Shown: one piece after another, positions 10,179 to 19,379 of the stretch
Position numbering within the stretch: the stretch's first letter is position 1
Layout: every line of letters begins with the position of its first letter
DNA from: Acidimicrobiaceae bacterium
Lineage (GTDB): Bacteria; Actinomycetota; Acidimicrobiia; Acidimicrobiales; Ilumatobacteraceae
NCBI GenBank assembly: GCA_024641005.1
Contig: JAHEDX010000005.1
Location: 28,532-92,531, forward strand
Length of the DNA stretch: 64,000 bases
Direction of reading: 5' to 3'
Program-made: the position numbers and the translations under genes
Notes under the pieces: generated by a model
What the model was told of the DNA's origin: nothing
Databases searched by the model: none
Seen by the model: the letters and a program-made list of their open reading frames with translations, nothing else

Positions 10179-10206
10179 CGTTCACTCACCGGTACCGTCA
10201 CGTGTC

Positions 10207-10641
10207 ATGAACGAACGAGTGGTATCCGTCTCCCGACTCATCAAGGCCTCCCCCGAGGCGATCTTCGACGTGCTGGCCGACCCGGCCCGCCATGGCGAGA
10301 TCGACGGGTCCGGCATGGTTCAGAACGTGCGCGGGGAATCGAAACGCCTCGAACTCGGTTCCAAGTTCGGCATGGACATGAAGATGGGGATCCTCCCGTA
10401 CCGCATCACGAGCACCGTCAAGGAGTTCGACGAGAATCGACTGATCGCGTGGGCCCACGCCGGCAAGCACCGCTGGCGTTACGAGCTCGAGCCGGTCGAG
10501 GGCGGCACGAAGGTGACCGAGAGCTTCGACTGGTCCACGTCCCCGATTCCCAAGGCGATCGAGATGATGGGGTACCCCAAGAAGCACCCCGCGAACATGG
10601 AGGCGACGCTCGAGCGGCTCGCCGACGTGGTCGAGGCCTGA
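10207..10641 (+). CDS. SRPBCC/polyketide cyclase-like protein
   Basis: VSRLIKASPEAIFDVLADPARHGEIDGSG, typical START/SRPBCC N-terminus. Confidence 0.8.
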   Translation: MNERVVSVSRLIKASPEAIFDVLADPARHGEIDGSGMVQNVRGESKRLELGSKFGMDMKMGILPYRITSTVKEFDENRLIAWAHAGKHRWRYELEPVEGGTKVTESFDWSTSPIPKAIEMMGYPKKHPANMEATLERLADVVEA

Positions 10642-10658
10642 CTCGCACGAGGCTCGCA

Positions 10659-10973
10659 ATGCCCACCGACACCGTTCACTTCTACTGGCGCCCGGGTTGT
10701 GGCTTCTGTTCGAGGCTGCGCCGCGGCCTCGACGATGCCGGAATCGAGACCGTCGAGCACAACATCTGGGACGTCCCCGAGGACGCGGCCACGGTGCGCT
10801 TCTACGCGAACGGCAACGAGACGGTTCCAACCGTGGTGATCGGCGAGGTCGGCATGGTGAACCCGTCGGCCAAGCAGGTCGCCCAGTACCTCGAGCACAA
10901 CGCGCCGCACCTGCTGCCGGACGGCTACGAACCGGCCGAGCCAGGTTTCATCGGCCGTCTGCTCGGTGGCTGA
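10659..10973 (+). CDS. Glutaredoxin-like/mycoredoxin protein
   Basis: HFYWRPGCGFCSRLRRGL; GNETVPTVVIGE. Confidence 0.85.
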   Translation: MPTDTVHFYWRPGCGFCSRLRRGLDDAGIETVEHNIWDVPEDAATVRFYANGNETVPTVVIGEVGMVNPSAKQVAQYLEHNAPHLLPDGYEPAEPGFIGRLLGG

Positions 10974-11067
10974 TTTCTCGATTCGGTTCGCCTCGGGCGA
11001 CGTCTCGCACGACGGTGGCGAACGGACCAGTCGCCGCCGTGGTCGACGCTGATCTGCACCCCCGACG

Positions 11068-11520
11068 TCATGGTGTGCAGGTCGCGCACGTGCCGTAGAT
11101 GTCGACTGCGTGGTGGAGCGGAGCGAAACCCAGAGCGGTGGCCACCTCGTCGAAGGTGCGATCCATCGCCGCTTCGACGCGATCGGGCAGCGTGACGTCG
11201 ACGACGGTGCCGCACGACTCGCAGATCAGATGGTGGTGATGCTCGGTCAGATGCTCGGCCAACTCGAACAATGCATGGTCGCCCACGTGCACCAATCGTC
11301 GGACCACGCCGACGTCGATCAGTACCGAGAGGCTGCGATAGGCCGAACTCTGTGCGAGCGATTCGTCGACCGCCAGCAGATCGGGCAGCGTGATCGGCGC
11401 CCCGGCTCGCGCCAACGCATCCACGACCGCTCGGCGATTGGCGGTGTAGTGCTGGCCGTGTTCGGCGAGGCGCGCCGCGATCGACCGGTGCAGATCGATG
11501 TCGGGAAGATCAGCGCCCAT
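11068..11520 (-). CDS. zur: Fur family regulator, Zur-like
   Basis: HTH plus HHHHLICESCGTVVDV and C-terminal CATC; adjacent to znuCAB genes. Confidence 0.85.
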   Translation of the reverse strand: MGADLPDIDLHRSIAARLAEHGQHYTANRRAVVDALARAGAPITLPDLLAVDESLAQSSAYRSLSVLIDVGVVRRLVHVGDHALFELAEHLTEHHHHLICESCGTVVDVTLPDRVEAAMDRTFDEVATALGFAPLHHAVDIYGTCATCTP

Positions 11521-12340
11521 GGTCGTGGAGATGCTCGTGTGCGTGACGATGGGCGTCGTGGTGGGGCACCAGTTCGGGCGCGTGCGGCTCGCCATGATCA
11601 TGTCCGTGATCGTCGACCACGATCGACATCCCGTCGTCGCGGATCAGCCGACCACCGAACGCCTCGGCCAGCAGCGTCGGGACCAGCACTTCATCGGGCG
11701 GCCCGTCGGCGAGCACGCACCCGGCCATCAACATCACGCGATCGGACCGTCGCGCCTCCGCGAGGTGGTGGGTCGAGAAGACGACGGTGCCACCGGATGC
11801 GGCGTGCTGCGCGATCACCTCGAGGATCCTGAGCTGGCTGGGCAGATCGAGGCCGGTGATCGGTTCGTCGAGCAACAACAGGTCGGGCCTCGCGGCCAAC
11901 GCCTGGGCCACGAGCACTCGCTGCTGTTGACCACCCGACAGCTCGCCGAACGAACGCCGACGCAGACCGGTCACCTCGAGCAGCTCTGCCGACCAGTCGA
12001 TGCACTCGCGATCCTCGCGGCGTAGCGGACCGAGCAGGCCCCGATGCTGGTAGCGCCCCATCCGCAGCACCTCGTCGACCGACAGGGGCATCCAGCGATG
12101 ATGCTCGCGATGCTGCGTCACCATCGCCACGCTGCCGTTCACCGCGACCGTGCCCTCCTCAGGTGTGACGAGCCCGGCGAGCAGCGACAGCATCGACGTC
12201 TTCCCGCTGCCGTTCGAACCCACCAACGCGACGATGGCGCCGCGATCGAGTTCGAACGATGTCGGGGCGAGCGCGACCACCGGCCCGTAGTGCACGCACA
12301 CGTCGTGTGCGCTCACGAGATGATGACTGCTGGTTGGCAT
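11510..12340 (-). CDS. znuC: Zinc ABC transporter ATP-binding protein with His-rich C-terminus
   Basis: Walker A GSNGSGKTS, LSGGQQQRVLVAQAL signature; His-rich tail DDHGHDHGEPHAPELVPHHDAHRHAHEHLHDHGR. Confidence 0.88.
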   Translation of the reverse strand: MPTSSHHLVSAHDVCVHYGPVVALAPTSFELDRGAIVALVGSNGSGKTSMLSLLAGLVTPEEGTVAVNGSVAMVTQHREHHRWMPLSVDEVLRMGRYQHRGLLGPLRREDRECIDWSAELLEVTGLRRRSFGELSGGQQQRVLVAQALAARPDLLLLDEPITGLDLPSQLRILEVIAQHAASGGTVVFSTHHLAEARRSDRVMLMAGCVLADGPPDEVLVPTLLAEAFGGRLIRDDGMSIVVDDHGHDHGEPHAPELVPHHDAHRHAHEHLHDHGR

Positions 12341-12354
12341 GAGAGTGATTCTCA
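12340..12354. promoter_or_regulatory. Putative Zur box (TGAGAGTGATTCTCA)
   Basis: Near-palindromic 15-mer in the divergent znuC/znuA region, similar to known actinobacterial Zur operators. Confidence 0.65.
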
Positions 12355-12364
12355 CTCTAGCATC

Positions 12365-13252
12365 ATGAGAATGGTTCCCAGTCGTCGATCAGCGGTTGCG
12401 CTGGCCGGGTGCAGCACGCTCGTCGTCGCCGCGTGCGGGGGCGGCGGATCAGCGACCGAATCGACGACGCCGCTGATGGCGACCACCACCATCTGGGCCG
12501 ACATCACCTCGCAGATCGTGTGCGGCGACCCGGTGCCGGCGTTGGTCCCGGCCGGGGCCGACCCACACACGTTCGAGCCCTCGCTGCGGGACCGTTCTCG
12601 ACTCGACAGTGCGACGGCGGTCATCGCCAATGGTGGCGGGCTCGAGGGCAGCCTGGTGGATCTACTCGATGTCGCCGCATCGAATGGTGCCGACGTGGTC
12701 GAGATGATGCCGCTCGCCCGCCCGGTCTCCGACGATCCTCACGTCTGGCAGGACCCGACGCGGGTCAGCGACGTGATCGACGACATCGCGGCGATGGCGG
12801 TCGACGCCGGCTTCGATGCCGACACCGTCGCAGCGTGTGCCGACGACTACCGAACCGAGCTCGCCGCGCTCGACGCCGAGATCGCCGGGCTCCTCGCTCC
12901 GCTCCCGGTCGAGAACCGCCGGATGGTCACCAGCCACGATTCGCTCGAGTACTTCGCCGATCGGTACGGCCTCGACATCGTCGGTACCGTCATCCCGTCG
13001 ACCAATACGCTCGCCGAGTCGAACGCAGCAGATCTCGCGGCGCTTGCCGGCCAGATCGAAACGCTGGGGGTTCCTGCAGTGTTCACCGAGCAACTCGAGT
13101 CGAGCACCGACGCCGACCGACTCGCCGACCGGCTCGGCGTGGAGGTCGTTCCCCTCGTCACCGACGCGCTCACCAGCGATCCCGCTACCGACACCTACGT
13201 CGAGATGATGCGGTCGAACGCCGCTGCGATCGCGGAGGCGCTGGCGCCGTGA
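12365..13252 (+). CDS. znuA: Zinc ABC transporter substrate-binding lipoprotein
   Basis: Lipobox LVVAAC; ADPHTFEPS, DDPHVWQDP, TSHDSLEYFADRYGL metal-ligand regions. Confidence 0.88.
   Translation: MRMVPSRRSAVALAGCSTLVVAACGGGGSATESTTPLMATTTIWADITSQIVCGDPVPALVPAGADPHTFEPSLRDRSRLDSATAVIANGGGLEGSLVDLLDVAASNGADVVEMMPLARPVSDDPHVWQDPTRVSDVIDDIAAMAVDAGFDADTVAACADDYRTELAALDAEIAGLLAPLPVENRRMVTSHDSLEYFADRYGLDIVGTVIPSTNTLAESNAADLAALAGQIETLGVPAVFTEQLESSTDADRLADRLGVEVVPLVTDALTSDPATDTYVEMMRSNAAAIAEALAP
12366..12380. promoter_or_regulatory. Second putative Zur box (TGAGAATGGTTCCCA)
   Basis: Imperfect palindrome related to 12340-12354, overlapping the znuA start region. Confidence 0.4.
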
Positions 13253-14100
13253 CCTGGCTGCTGCACCCGGTCGACTGGTGGATCTCGCCATTCACCGACA
13301 ATCCGTTCCTGCGCGACGCGCTCTGGGCAGCGCTGCTCACCGTGGTCTGCACCAGCGTGATCGGCACATGGGTCGTCCTTCGGGGCCTCAGCTTCCTCGG
13401 CGACGCCCTGGCACACGGGGTGCTGCCCGGCATCGCGATCGCGTTCGTGCTCGGCCACAACACCACGGTCGGTGCCCTCATCGCGGCGCTGGCGATGGTC
13501 GGCGGCGTGCAGCTGATCCGCAACGCATCGCCGCTTCCCGACGACGCGTCGATCGGCGTGCTGTTCGTCGGATTCCTCGCGCTCGCGGTGGTCGTGATGT
13601 CCGCCCAGCAGGGCCGGGGTGCGGGCGACCTGACCCGATTCCTGTTCGGCTCGATCAACGCCGTCGACGCCGGCGACCTGCGGACGCTGTTGACCGTCGC
13701 CGTCATCACCGTGGGCGGTGTGATCGTGCTGCATCGGGCGTTGCTGGTGAGCACCTTCGATGCGACGCAGGCCAAGCTGATCGGGTTCCGTCCGCAGCTG
13801 ACCCACTTCGTGCTGCTGGTACTGCTTGCCCTGTCGATCGTCGCCTCGTTCGAGACCGTCGGCAGCCTGCTCGTGTTCGCCTTCTTGATCGCCCCACCGG
13901 CTACGGCGTCTTTGCTCGTGAAACGGGTGCCCTCGATCATGGTCACGGCGGTCGCGATCGGTGCGCTGAGCGCAGTGATCGGCCTGCTGATCAGCTATCA
14001 CCATGCCACGGCGACCGGTGCCACGATGGCGCTGGTCACCGTGATCGCCTTCATCGCGGTCCTGCTCGGCAAACGGCTCGTCGAGATCGTCCGAGCCTGA
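13249..14100 (+). CDS. znuB: Zinc ABC transporter permease (ABC-3 family)
   Basis: GTG start overlapping the znuA stop; FLRDALWAALLTVVCTSVIGTWVVLRGLSFLGDALAHGVLPGIA. Confidence 0.88.
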   Translation: MTWLLHPVDWWISPFTDNPFLRDALWAALLTVVCTSVIGTWVVLRGLSFLGDALAHGVLPGIAIAFVLGHNTTVGALIAALAMVGGVQLIRNASPLPDDASIGVLFVGFLALAVVVMSAQQGRGAGDLTRFLFGSINAVDAGDLRTLLTVAVITVGGVIVLHRALLVSTFDATQAKLIGFRPQLTHFVLLVLLALSIVASFETVGSLLVFAFLIAPPATASLLVKRVPSIMVTAVAIGALSAVIGLLISYHHATATGATMALVTVIAFIAVLLGKRLVEIVRA

Positions 14101-14107
14101 CGCGTAG

Positions 14108-14563
14108 CTAACCGGCCCGCAGGATCAACAGGTACTGGCCGCCGCCCGATTCGATCTCGGCGATCAGGGCCAGATCGGGCTCGAGGCGCGAGACCCGGTC
14201 GACCAGCCAGTCCGCCGCCGCCTGCGCATCCTCGCGATTCGGGCATCGGGCCATCACCTCACGACCGCCTTTGCGTTGCAGGCGTTCGACGCTGGTGATG
14301 ATCACCGCCGGGTCGGCGACGAACAGGTCGTCCGCCCAGGCGACGACCGGTTTCACCGACCCCTTACCGGTATTGCATCCACGATGGGCGAGACGGTCGG
14401 GAGCTTCTGACTTGCCCTTGTTCTTCTTGGCCCTGCGGTCGGTGATGCGCGTGTCGATGCTCGGCCCACGAGGGTCGTTGACCGACATCTCGCGATCGAC
14501 CGGCTCGTCACACAACCAGCATCGCCAACCGTCCCGGTCACCGATCACATCGAGCCTGCTCAT
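14108..14563 (-). CDS. HNH-endonuclease-like protein
   Basis: RDGWRCWLCDEPVD...DRLAHRGCNTGKGS zinc-binding/HNH-like pattern. Confidence 0.55.
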   Translation of the reverse strand: MSRLDVIGDRDGWRCWLCDEPVDREMSVNDPRGPSIDTRITDRRAKKNKGKSEAPDRLAHRGCNTGKGSVKPVVAWADDLFVADPAVIITSVERLQRKGGREVMARCPNREDAQAAADWLVDRVSRLEPDLALIAEIESGGGQYLLILRAG

Positions 14564-14572
14564 GCCCCGCAC

Positions 14573-14606
14573 CGTAACGGAATGGTGCCGGCAGCATTCC
14601 GTTACG
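14573..14606. repeat. 34-bp near-perfect palindrome CGTAACGGAATGGTGCCGGCAGCATTCCGTTACG
   Basis: Arms of 17 nt with a single mismatched pair; arms resemble those of 17202-17236. Confidence 0.85.
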
Positions 14607-14614
14607 CTCGGCGC

Positions 14615-16012
14615 ATGGCTGACGCACGGCTCGCGGGAACCCAGATCGCCGATTCGGTGATCGATCTGTTCGGGGGCACCCCGCTCGTGAGAATGAAACG
14701 GATCATGGAGGTCGAGCAACTCCCGGCGGTCCTCGCCATGAAGATGGAGACGACCAATCCAGGCGGCTCGTCGAAGGATCGACCAGCACTCGAGATGATC
14801 ATCGCGGCCGAGCGTGACGGACTGCTGCAACCGGGGGGCACGATCGTCGAGCCGACCAGCGGCAACACCGGGGTCGGCCTGGCCATCGTCGCGGCACAAC
14901 GCGGATACAACTGCGTGTTCGTCATGACCGACAAGGTCGCGCCCGAGAAGGTCTCGCTGTTGCAGGCCTACGGGGCAGAGGTCGTCGTGTGCCCCGTCGC
15001 CGTCGCCCCCGAGGACCCACGCAGCTACTACAGCGTGGCCGAACGTCTCACGACCGAGCGCAACGCCTTCCGGCCCAACCAATACGCGAACCCGAACAAT
15101 CCGCTCGCCCACTACAAGACGACCGGCCCGGAGCTGTGGGAGCAGACCGCCGGCCGGATCACCCACTTCGTCGCCGGCGCCGGAACATGCGGGTCGATCA
15201 CCGGGACGGCCCGCTACCTCAAGGAACAGAACCCGAACATCAAGATCATCGCTGCCGACCCCGAGGGTTCGGTGTTCTCGGGAGGCTCAGGGCGTCCCTA
15301 TCTGGTCGAGGGTGTCGGCGAGGACTTCTTCCCGGCCGCTTGGGCGCCCGAGTTGTACGACGAGACGATCGCGATCAGCGACGCCGAGAGTTTCCGGACG
15401 GCCAGATACGTCAGCCAGGTCGAAGGGATCCTGATCGGAGGATCGGGAGGTCTCGCCGTGGCAGCGGCGATCCAGGTCGCCAAGAGCGCCGGACCCGACG
15501 ACATCGTGGTGATCTTCAACCCCGATTCCGGGCGCGGATACCTGTCGCGCGTGTTCGACGATGACTGGATGGCCAACTACGGCTTCCTCACCGAGTGCGA
15601 CCAGTCCGTCGGCTCGGTACTCGAGACACGGAACGCGACACTCGACAGCCTCCTGTACGTGAACCCCCACGAGACGGTCCGCGCCGCGATCGAGCGAATG
15701 CGCGCCAACGGCGTCAGCCAGCTACCCGTGTGCAAGAACACTCCACCCTTTGCGGCCGCCGAGGTGAGCGGGTCGGTCGACGAGCTCGAGTTGATGGAGG
15801 CGATCTCCGCCGACGGCAGCGTGTTGGACACCCAGGTCGAGGACGTGATGGGCAAGCATCTCCCCACGATCGGCGTCGGCCAGAAGCTCGAACGGGCGGT
15901 CGAGATGTTGCACACCGCACCCGCCCTGCTGGTGCTGTCGGGCGGGCGACCGCTGAGCGTGCTCACGCGCACCGACATCCTCTCCTACTTCGACGCCCAG
16001 GCGCAGGCCTGA
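14615..16012 (+). CDS. cbs: Cystathionine beta-synthase (PLP domain + CBS pair)
   Basis: ETTNPGGSSKDRPALEMI, EPTSGNTGVGLA, GAGTCGSITGTARYLKEQNP; C-terminal CBS domains. Confidence 0.93.
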   Translation: MADARLAGTQIADSVIDLFGGTPLVRMKRIMEVEQLPAVLAMKMETTNPGGSSKDRPALEMIIAAERDGLLQPGGTIVEPTSGNTGVGLAIVAAQRGYNCVFVMTDKVAPEKVSLLQAYGAEVVVCPVAVAPEDPRSYYSVAERLTTERNAFRPNQYANPNNPLAHYKTTGPELWEQTAGRITHFVAGAGTCGSITGTARYLKEQNPNIKIIAADPEGSVFSGGSGRPYLVEGVGEDFFPAAWAPELYDETIAISDAESFRTARYVSQVEGILIGGSGGLAVAAAIQVAKSAGPDDIVVIFNPDSGRGYLSRVFDDDWMANYGFLTECDQSVGSVLETRNATLDSLLYVNPHETVRAAIERMRANGVSQLPVCKNTPPFAAAEVSGSVDELELMEAISADGSVLDTQVEDVMGKHLPTIGVGQKLERAVEMLHTAPALLVLSGGRPLSVLTRTDILSYFDAQAQA

Positions 16013-16048
16013 GCGTCCCGACCAGCGCGCCGAACGGAAGGAACACCA

Positions 16049-17206
16049 ATGGGTGAAGAGCAGCAACAGCTGGGGTGGGCGTTCGAGACGCTCGCCATCC
16101 ATGCCGGCCAGGAACCGGACGCCGCCAGCGGTGCAGTGGTACCGCCGATCTCGCTGTCGACCACGTTCGCGCAGAGCGAGGTCGGGGTGCACAAGGGGTA
16201 CGAGTACTCGCGTTCGGGCAACCCGACTCGCACTGCGATGGAGACACAGATCGCGGCGCTGGAAGCGGCACGGCACGGCCTGGCCTTCGCGAGTGGCCTC
16301 GCTGCGGAAGACAATGTGATGCGTCTGTTGCAGCAGGGCCAGCGGGTGCTGTTGGGCAACGACGCCTACGGCGGTACGTTCCGGCTGATCTCGAAGGTCT
16401 GGTCGCCACTCGGCTTTCCGTGGACCGCGGTCGATCTCAGCGATCTCGATCGTCTCGTCGCCAACTGGCCGGACGACACGGGCCTCGTCTGGCTCGAGTC
16501 GCCCACCAATCCCCTGCTCACATGCTTCGACATCGAGGCGATCTGCGAGATCGCCCACGCGCGTGGAGCGATGGTGGTCGTCGACAACACCTTCGCCACT
16601 CCGTATCTGCAGCAGCCGATCACGCTCGGGGCCGACATCACGCTGCACTCGGCGACGAAGTACCTCGGGGGCCACAGCGATGTCGTGGGCGGCTTCCTCG
16701 CGGTGGACGATGACGAGATCGCAGATCGGCTGCGGTTCACGCAGAATGCCGCCGGGGCGGTGCCGTCACCGTTCGACTGCTACCTCGTGCTGCGCGGCGC
16801 CAAGACGCTCGGCGTACGCATGGACCGCCACTGCGAGAACGCTCGTGCCATCGTCGACCTGCTCGTGTCACACCCCACGGTCGAGCGGGTGCTGTATCCG
16901 CAGTTGCCCGATCATCCGGGCCACGCGGCCGCCGCCAAGCAGATGCGCGACTACGGCGGCATGGTCAGCTTCACCGTGAAGGGCGGCGAAGCTGCTGCCC
17001 GCCGCATCGCCGCCGCCACCGAGTTGTTCACCCTCGCCGAGTCACTCGGAGCGGTCGAGAGCCTGATCGAACACCCGGGGGCGATGACCCATGCGTCGGC
17101 GGCCGGTTCGCCTTTGGAGGTGCCGGACAACCTGGTACGCCTGTCGGTCGGCATCGAGCACGCCGGCGACCTCGTCGCCGACCTAGCCCAAGCCCTCGAG
17201 CCGTAA
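16049..17206 (+). CDS. Cystathionine gamma-lyase/gamma-synthase
   Basis: Cys/Met metabolism PLP enzyme: YEYSRSGNPTRTAME, SATKYLGGHSDVVGG, VRLSVGIEHAGDLVADL. Confidence 0.92.
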   Translation: MGEEQQQLGWAFETLAIHAGQEPDAASGAVVPPISLSTTFAQSEVGVHKGYEYSRSGNPTRTAMETQIAALEAARHGLAFASGLAAEDNVMRLLQQGQRVLLGNDAYGGTFRLISKVWSPLGFPWTAVDLSDLDRLVANWPDDTGLVWLESPTNPLLTCFDIEAICEIAHARGAMVVVDNTFATPYLQQPITLGADITLHSATKYLGGHSDVVGGFLAVDDDEIADRLRFTQNAAGAVPSPFDCYLVLRGAKTLGVRMDRHCENARAIVDLLVSHPTVERVLYPQLPDHPGHAAAAKQMRDYGGMVSFTVKGGEAAARRIAAATELFTLAESLGAVESLIEHPGAMTHASAAGSPLEVPDNLVRLSVGIEHAGDLVADLAQALEP

Positions 17207-17236
17207 CGGAAGGGCGCCTGGCACCGTTTCGTTACG
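17202..17236. repeat. 35-bp palindrome CGTAACGGAAGGGCGCCTGGCACCGTTTCGTTACG spanning both convergent stop codons
   Basis: 17-nt arms with 3 mismatches around a single T; contains TAA of the + gene and TAA of the - gene. Confidence 0.85.
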
Positions 17237-18158
17237 CGCCGGCAAGCGCTTCCACGACCGGAGCGAAGCCGTCCGGGTCGCGCACGACGAAGTGGCTGAC
17301 GCCGAGTTCCTCGCGCAGGAGCTCGATCTTGTCGACGACCTGCTCGAGTGAACCGAACAGGGCGAAAGGAGTTCGCTCGATCACGTCGGCGTCGAGATGG
17401 AACCGGTCGGTCAGGTCGGAGGCCACCGGCGCGTCTGGCCCAACCGAGACGAACTGCACCAGCACCGATCGCTCGATGGCCACATCACGATCGCCCGCGG
17501 CAGCCGACAGCCAGCGACCACGCTCGATCACCTGGTCGATGGCAAATCCTCCCCCACTCGGTGTGCCGTCTGCAGCGTGGGTCAACCCGGTGAACTGGAA
17601 GATGTCCGCGTACCGAGCGGCGAGACCGACGACGCGACGACCGTTCCCACCGATCAGGAACGGCACCCGGTGCTGCGTCGGCCGAACACCGAGATCGCCG
17701 ACGTGGACCGATGCGTGGTCACCGTCGTGGTCGACGCCACCGGTATCGAGCAGCGACCGCAACACGGCGAGCGATTCACCGAATCGCGTCACCCTCGACC
17801 CGACCGCCCGGATCGGCGAGCCGATCGACTCGTGTTCGGCCTCTGCGTAACCCGTGCCCATTCCCAGCACGAGCCGGCCACCCGACATGCGGTCGACGGT
17901 GGCCGCGGTACGCGCGAGCAACACCGGATTGTGGAACTCGTTGTTGAGCACCAACGGGCCGACCCGCAGGCGCGTGGTCGCTGCGGCCGCCGTGACGAGG
18001 GGCACGAACGGGTCGACCGCGCCGACATGGTCGTACGAGTAGAGCTCGTCGTAGCCGAGCGACTCGACCTGTCGAGCATGGTCGGCGAGGGCGGCCGGGT
18101 CGTCGAACGGACCACCCTGCACGGCAAAACGGAAAGGCCTGGCAACCCGGTTCGTCAC
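17232..18158 (-). CDS. LLM class (F420-dependent type) oxidoreductase
   Basis: FAVQGGPFDDPAALADHARQVESLGYDELYSYDH; luciferase-like fold pattern GTGYAEAEHESIG. Confidence 0.85.
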   Translation of the reverse strand: MTNRVARPFRFAVQGGPFDDPAALADHARQVESLGYDELYSYDHVGAVDPFVPLVTAAAATTRLRVGPLVLNNEFHNPVLLARTAATVDRMSGGRLVLGMGTGYAEAEHESIGSPIRAVGSRVTRFGESLAVLRSLLDTGGVDHDGDHASVHVGDLGVRPTQHRVPFLIGGNGRRVVGLAARYADIFQFTGLTHAADGTPSGGGFAIDQVIERGRWLSAAAGDRDVAIERSVLVQFVSVGPDAPVASDLTDRFHLDADVIERTPFALFGSLEQVVDKIELLREELGVSHFVVRDPDGFAPVVEALAGA

Positions 18159-18217
18159 ATGATGATGTTAGGCAGGCAGACGACGAGCACGTTGTGGCTC
18201 GCTCGACCGCAACTGTC

Positions 18218-18586
18218 TCAGTCCGCGGGCATGTGCCTCATCGACTCGCGCAACCTGCGGTTGTTGCGCGGCTCCGTGCGGTTCTTCGCATCGGTGAGCT
18301 GCCTGATCATCTCGTCGCGCACCTCGTTGAGGCCCTGCGGCAAGCTGCTCGACGACGACTTGGCGACCAGGGGCTTGAATCCCCCGATCTGCACGTCGAG
18401 CGTGATGTGCTGACTCGGGGTGTCCCGATCGTTGACGTGGAGATCCAGATCGATCGTGCGGTCGCGAAACGACTGCAATCGTTGATCGAGTTTGGCCCAG
18501 TGATCGACGAGGTCGGTCACCTCATGGGTCGCAAGATTTCCGTGGACTCGCAAGGAGTCGGCAATGATCGGGGGGTGGTCTGACAT
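18218..18586 (-). CDS. Small protein resembling HPF/RaiA-type ribosome-associated proteins (tentative)
   Basis: 122-aa ORF with HWAKLDQRLQSFRDRTIDLDLHVNDRDTPSQHITLDVQIGGF and a basic C-terminus. Confidence 0.45.
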   Translation of the reverse strand: MSDHPPIIADSLRVHGNLATHEVTDLVDHWAKLDQRLQSFRDRTIDLDLHVNDRDTPSQHITLDVQIGGFKPLVAKSSSSSLPQGLNEVRDEMIRQLTDAKNRTEPRNNRRLRESMRHMPAD

Positions 18587-18676
18587 GGCGTGCCTCGGTT
18601 CTGTGGAGACTTCGCTGACACCATTCATACAACCCCCGGCCGGGCCGACCCGGAAGGGTCGGAGGTCCTGCCAGAT

Positions 18677-19354
18677 TCAGAAAAGGGTCGGTTGTTCAGG
18701 GCGAAAAGTGCGCGGACACCCTGGCCAGGGCACATAGTTGTCCATGAACACCCATGTCCGGCGATGGATCGCGGAGGGGCCGTATCCCTGCAGCGCGTAC
18801 TTGTGGACCGGGCACGGATACCCCTTGTTGGTGTCGAACGACCAGTGTGGATAGCTCTCGGCGAGTTCACGCATCTGTCGGTCGCGAACGACCTTGGCGA
18901 GGATGCTGGCAGCCGCGACGCTGAGGCAATCACGGTCGGCCTTGACCCTCATCTCGACGTGCTCGACGATCGGGGACACGAAGTCCCACTTGCCGTCGCT
19001 GACTGCGATGTCGGGCGTGATGCCCAGCCCGTCGACGGCACGGCGGCAGGCCAGCCGCTGCGCGTCGGCCATGCCCAGCTCGTCGCACTCGTCTTGGCTG
19101 GCAGCGCCGACCGACCACGCGACACACCACGCAGCGATTCGGTCGAAGATCGCTTCGCGGTCGCGCTCGGTGAGCATCTTCGAGTCGCGGACACCGAGCA
19201 CGCGCTTGCCGCGCGGCAAGACCGCAGCACCGACCATCAACGGCCCCGCCCAGGCCCCCCGCCCCACCTCGTCGATCCCGACGATCGTCTCGAAGCCCTG
19301 CGCCCACAATTCCTGTTCGATCTTGCGAGTGGGCGCCCGGCCGCGTGCTGCCAT
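18677..19354 (-). CDS. rnhB: Ribonuclease HII
   Basis: GIDEVGRGAWAGPLMVGAAVL, DSKMLTERDREAIF, AAASILAKVVRD. Confidence 0.95.
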   Translation of the reverse strand: MAARGRAPTRKIEQELWAQGFETIVGIDEVGRGAWAGPLMVGAAVLPRGKRVLGVRDSKMLTERDREAIFDRIAAWCVAWSVGAASQDECDELGMADAQRLACRRAVDGLGITPDIAVSDGKWDFVSPIVEHVEMRVKADRDCLSVAAASILAKVVRDRQMRELAESYPHWSFDTNKGYPCPVHKYALQGYGPSAIHRRTWVFMDNYVPWPGCPRTFRPEQPTLF

Positions 19355-19379
19355 CGGGCACGACGCTACCCCGACCCGG

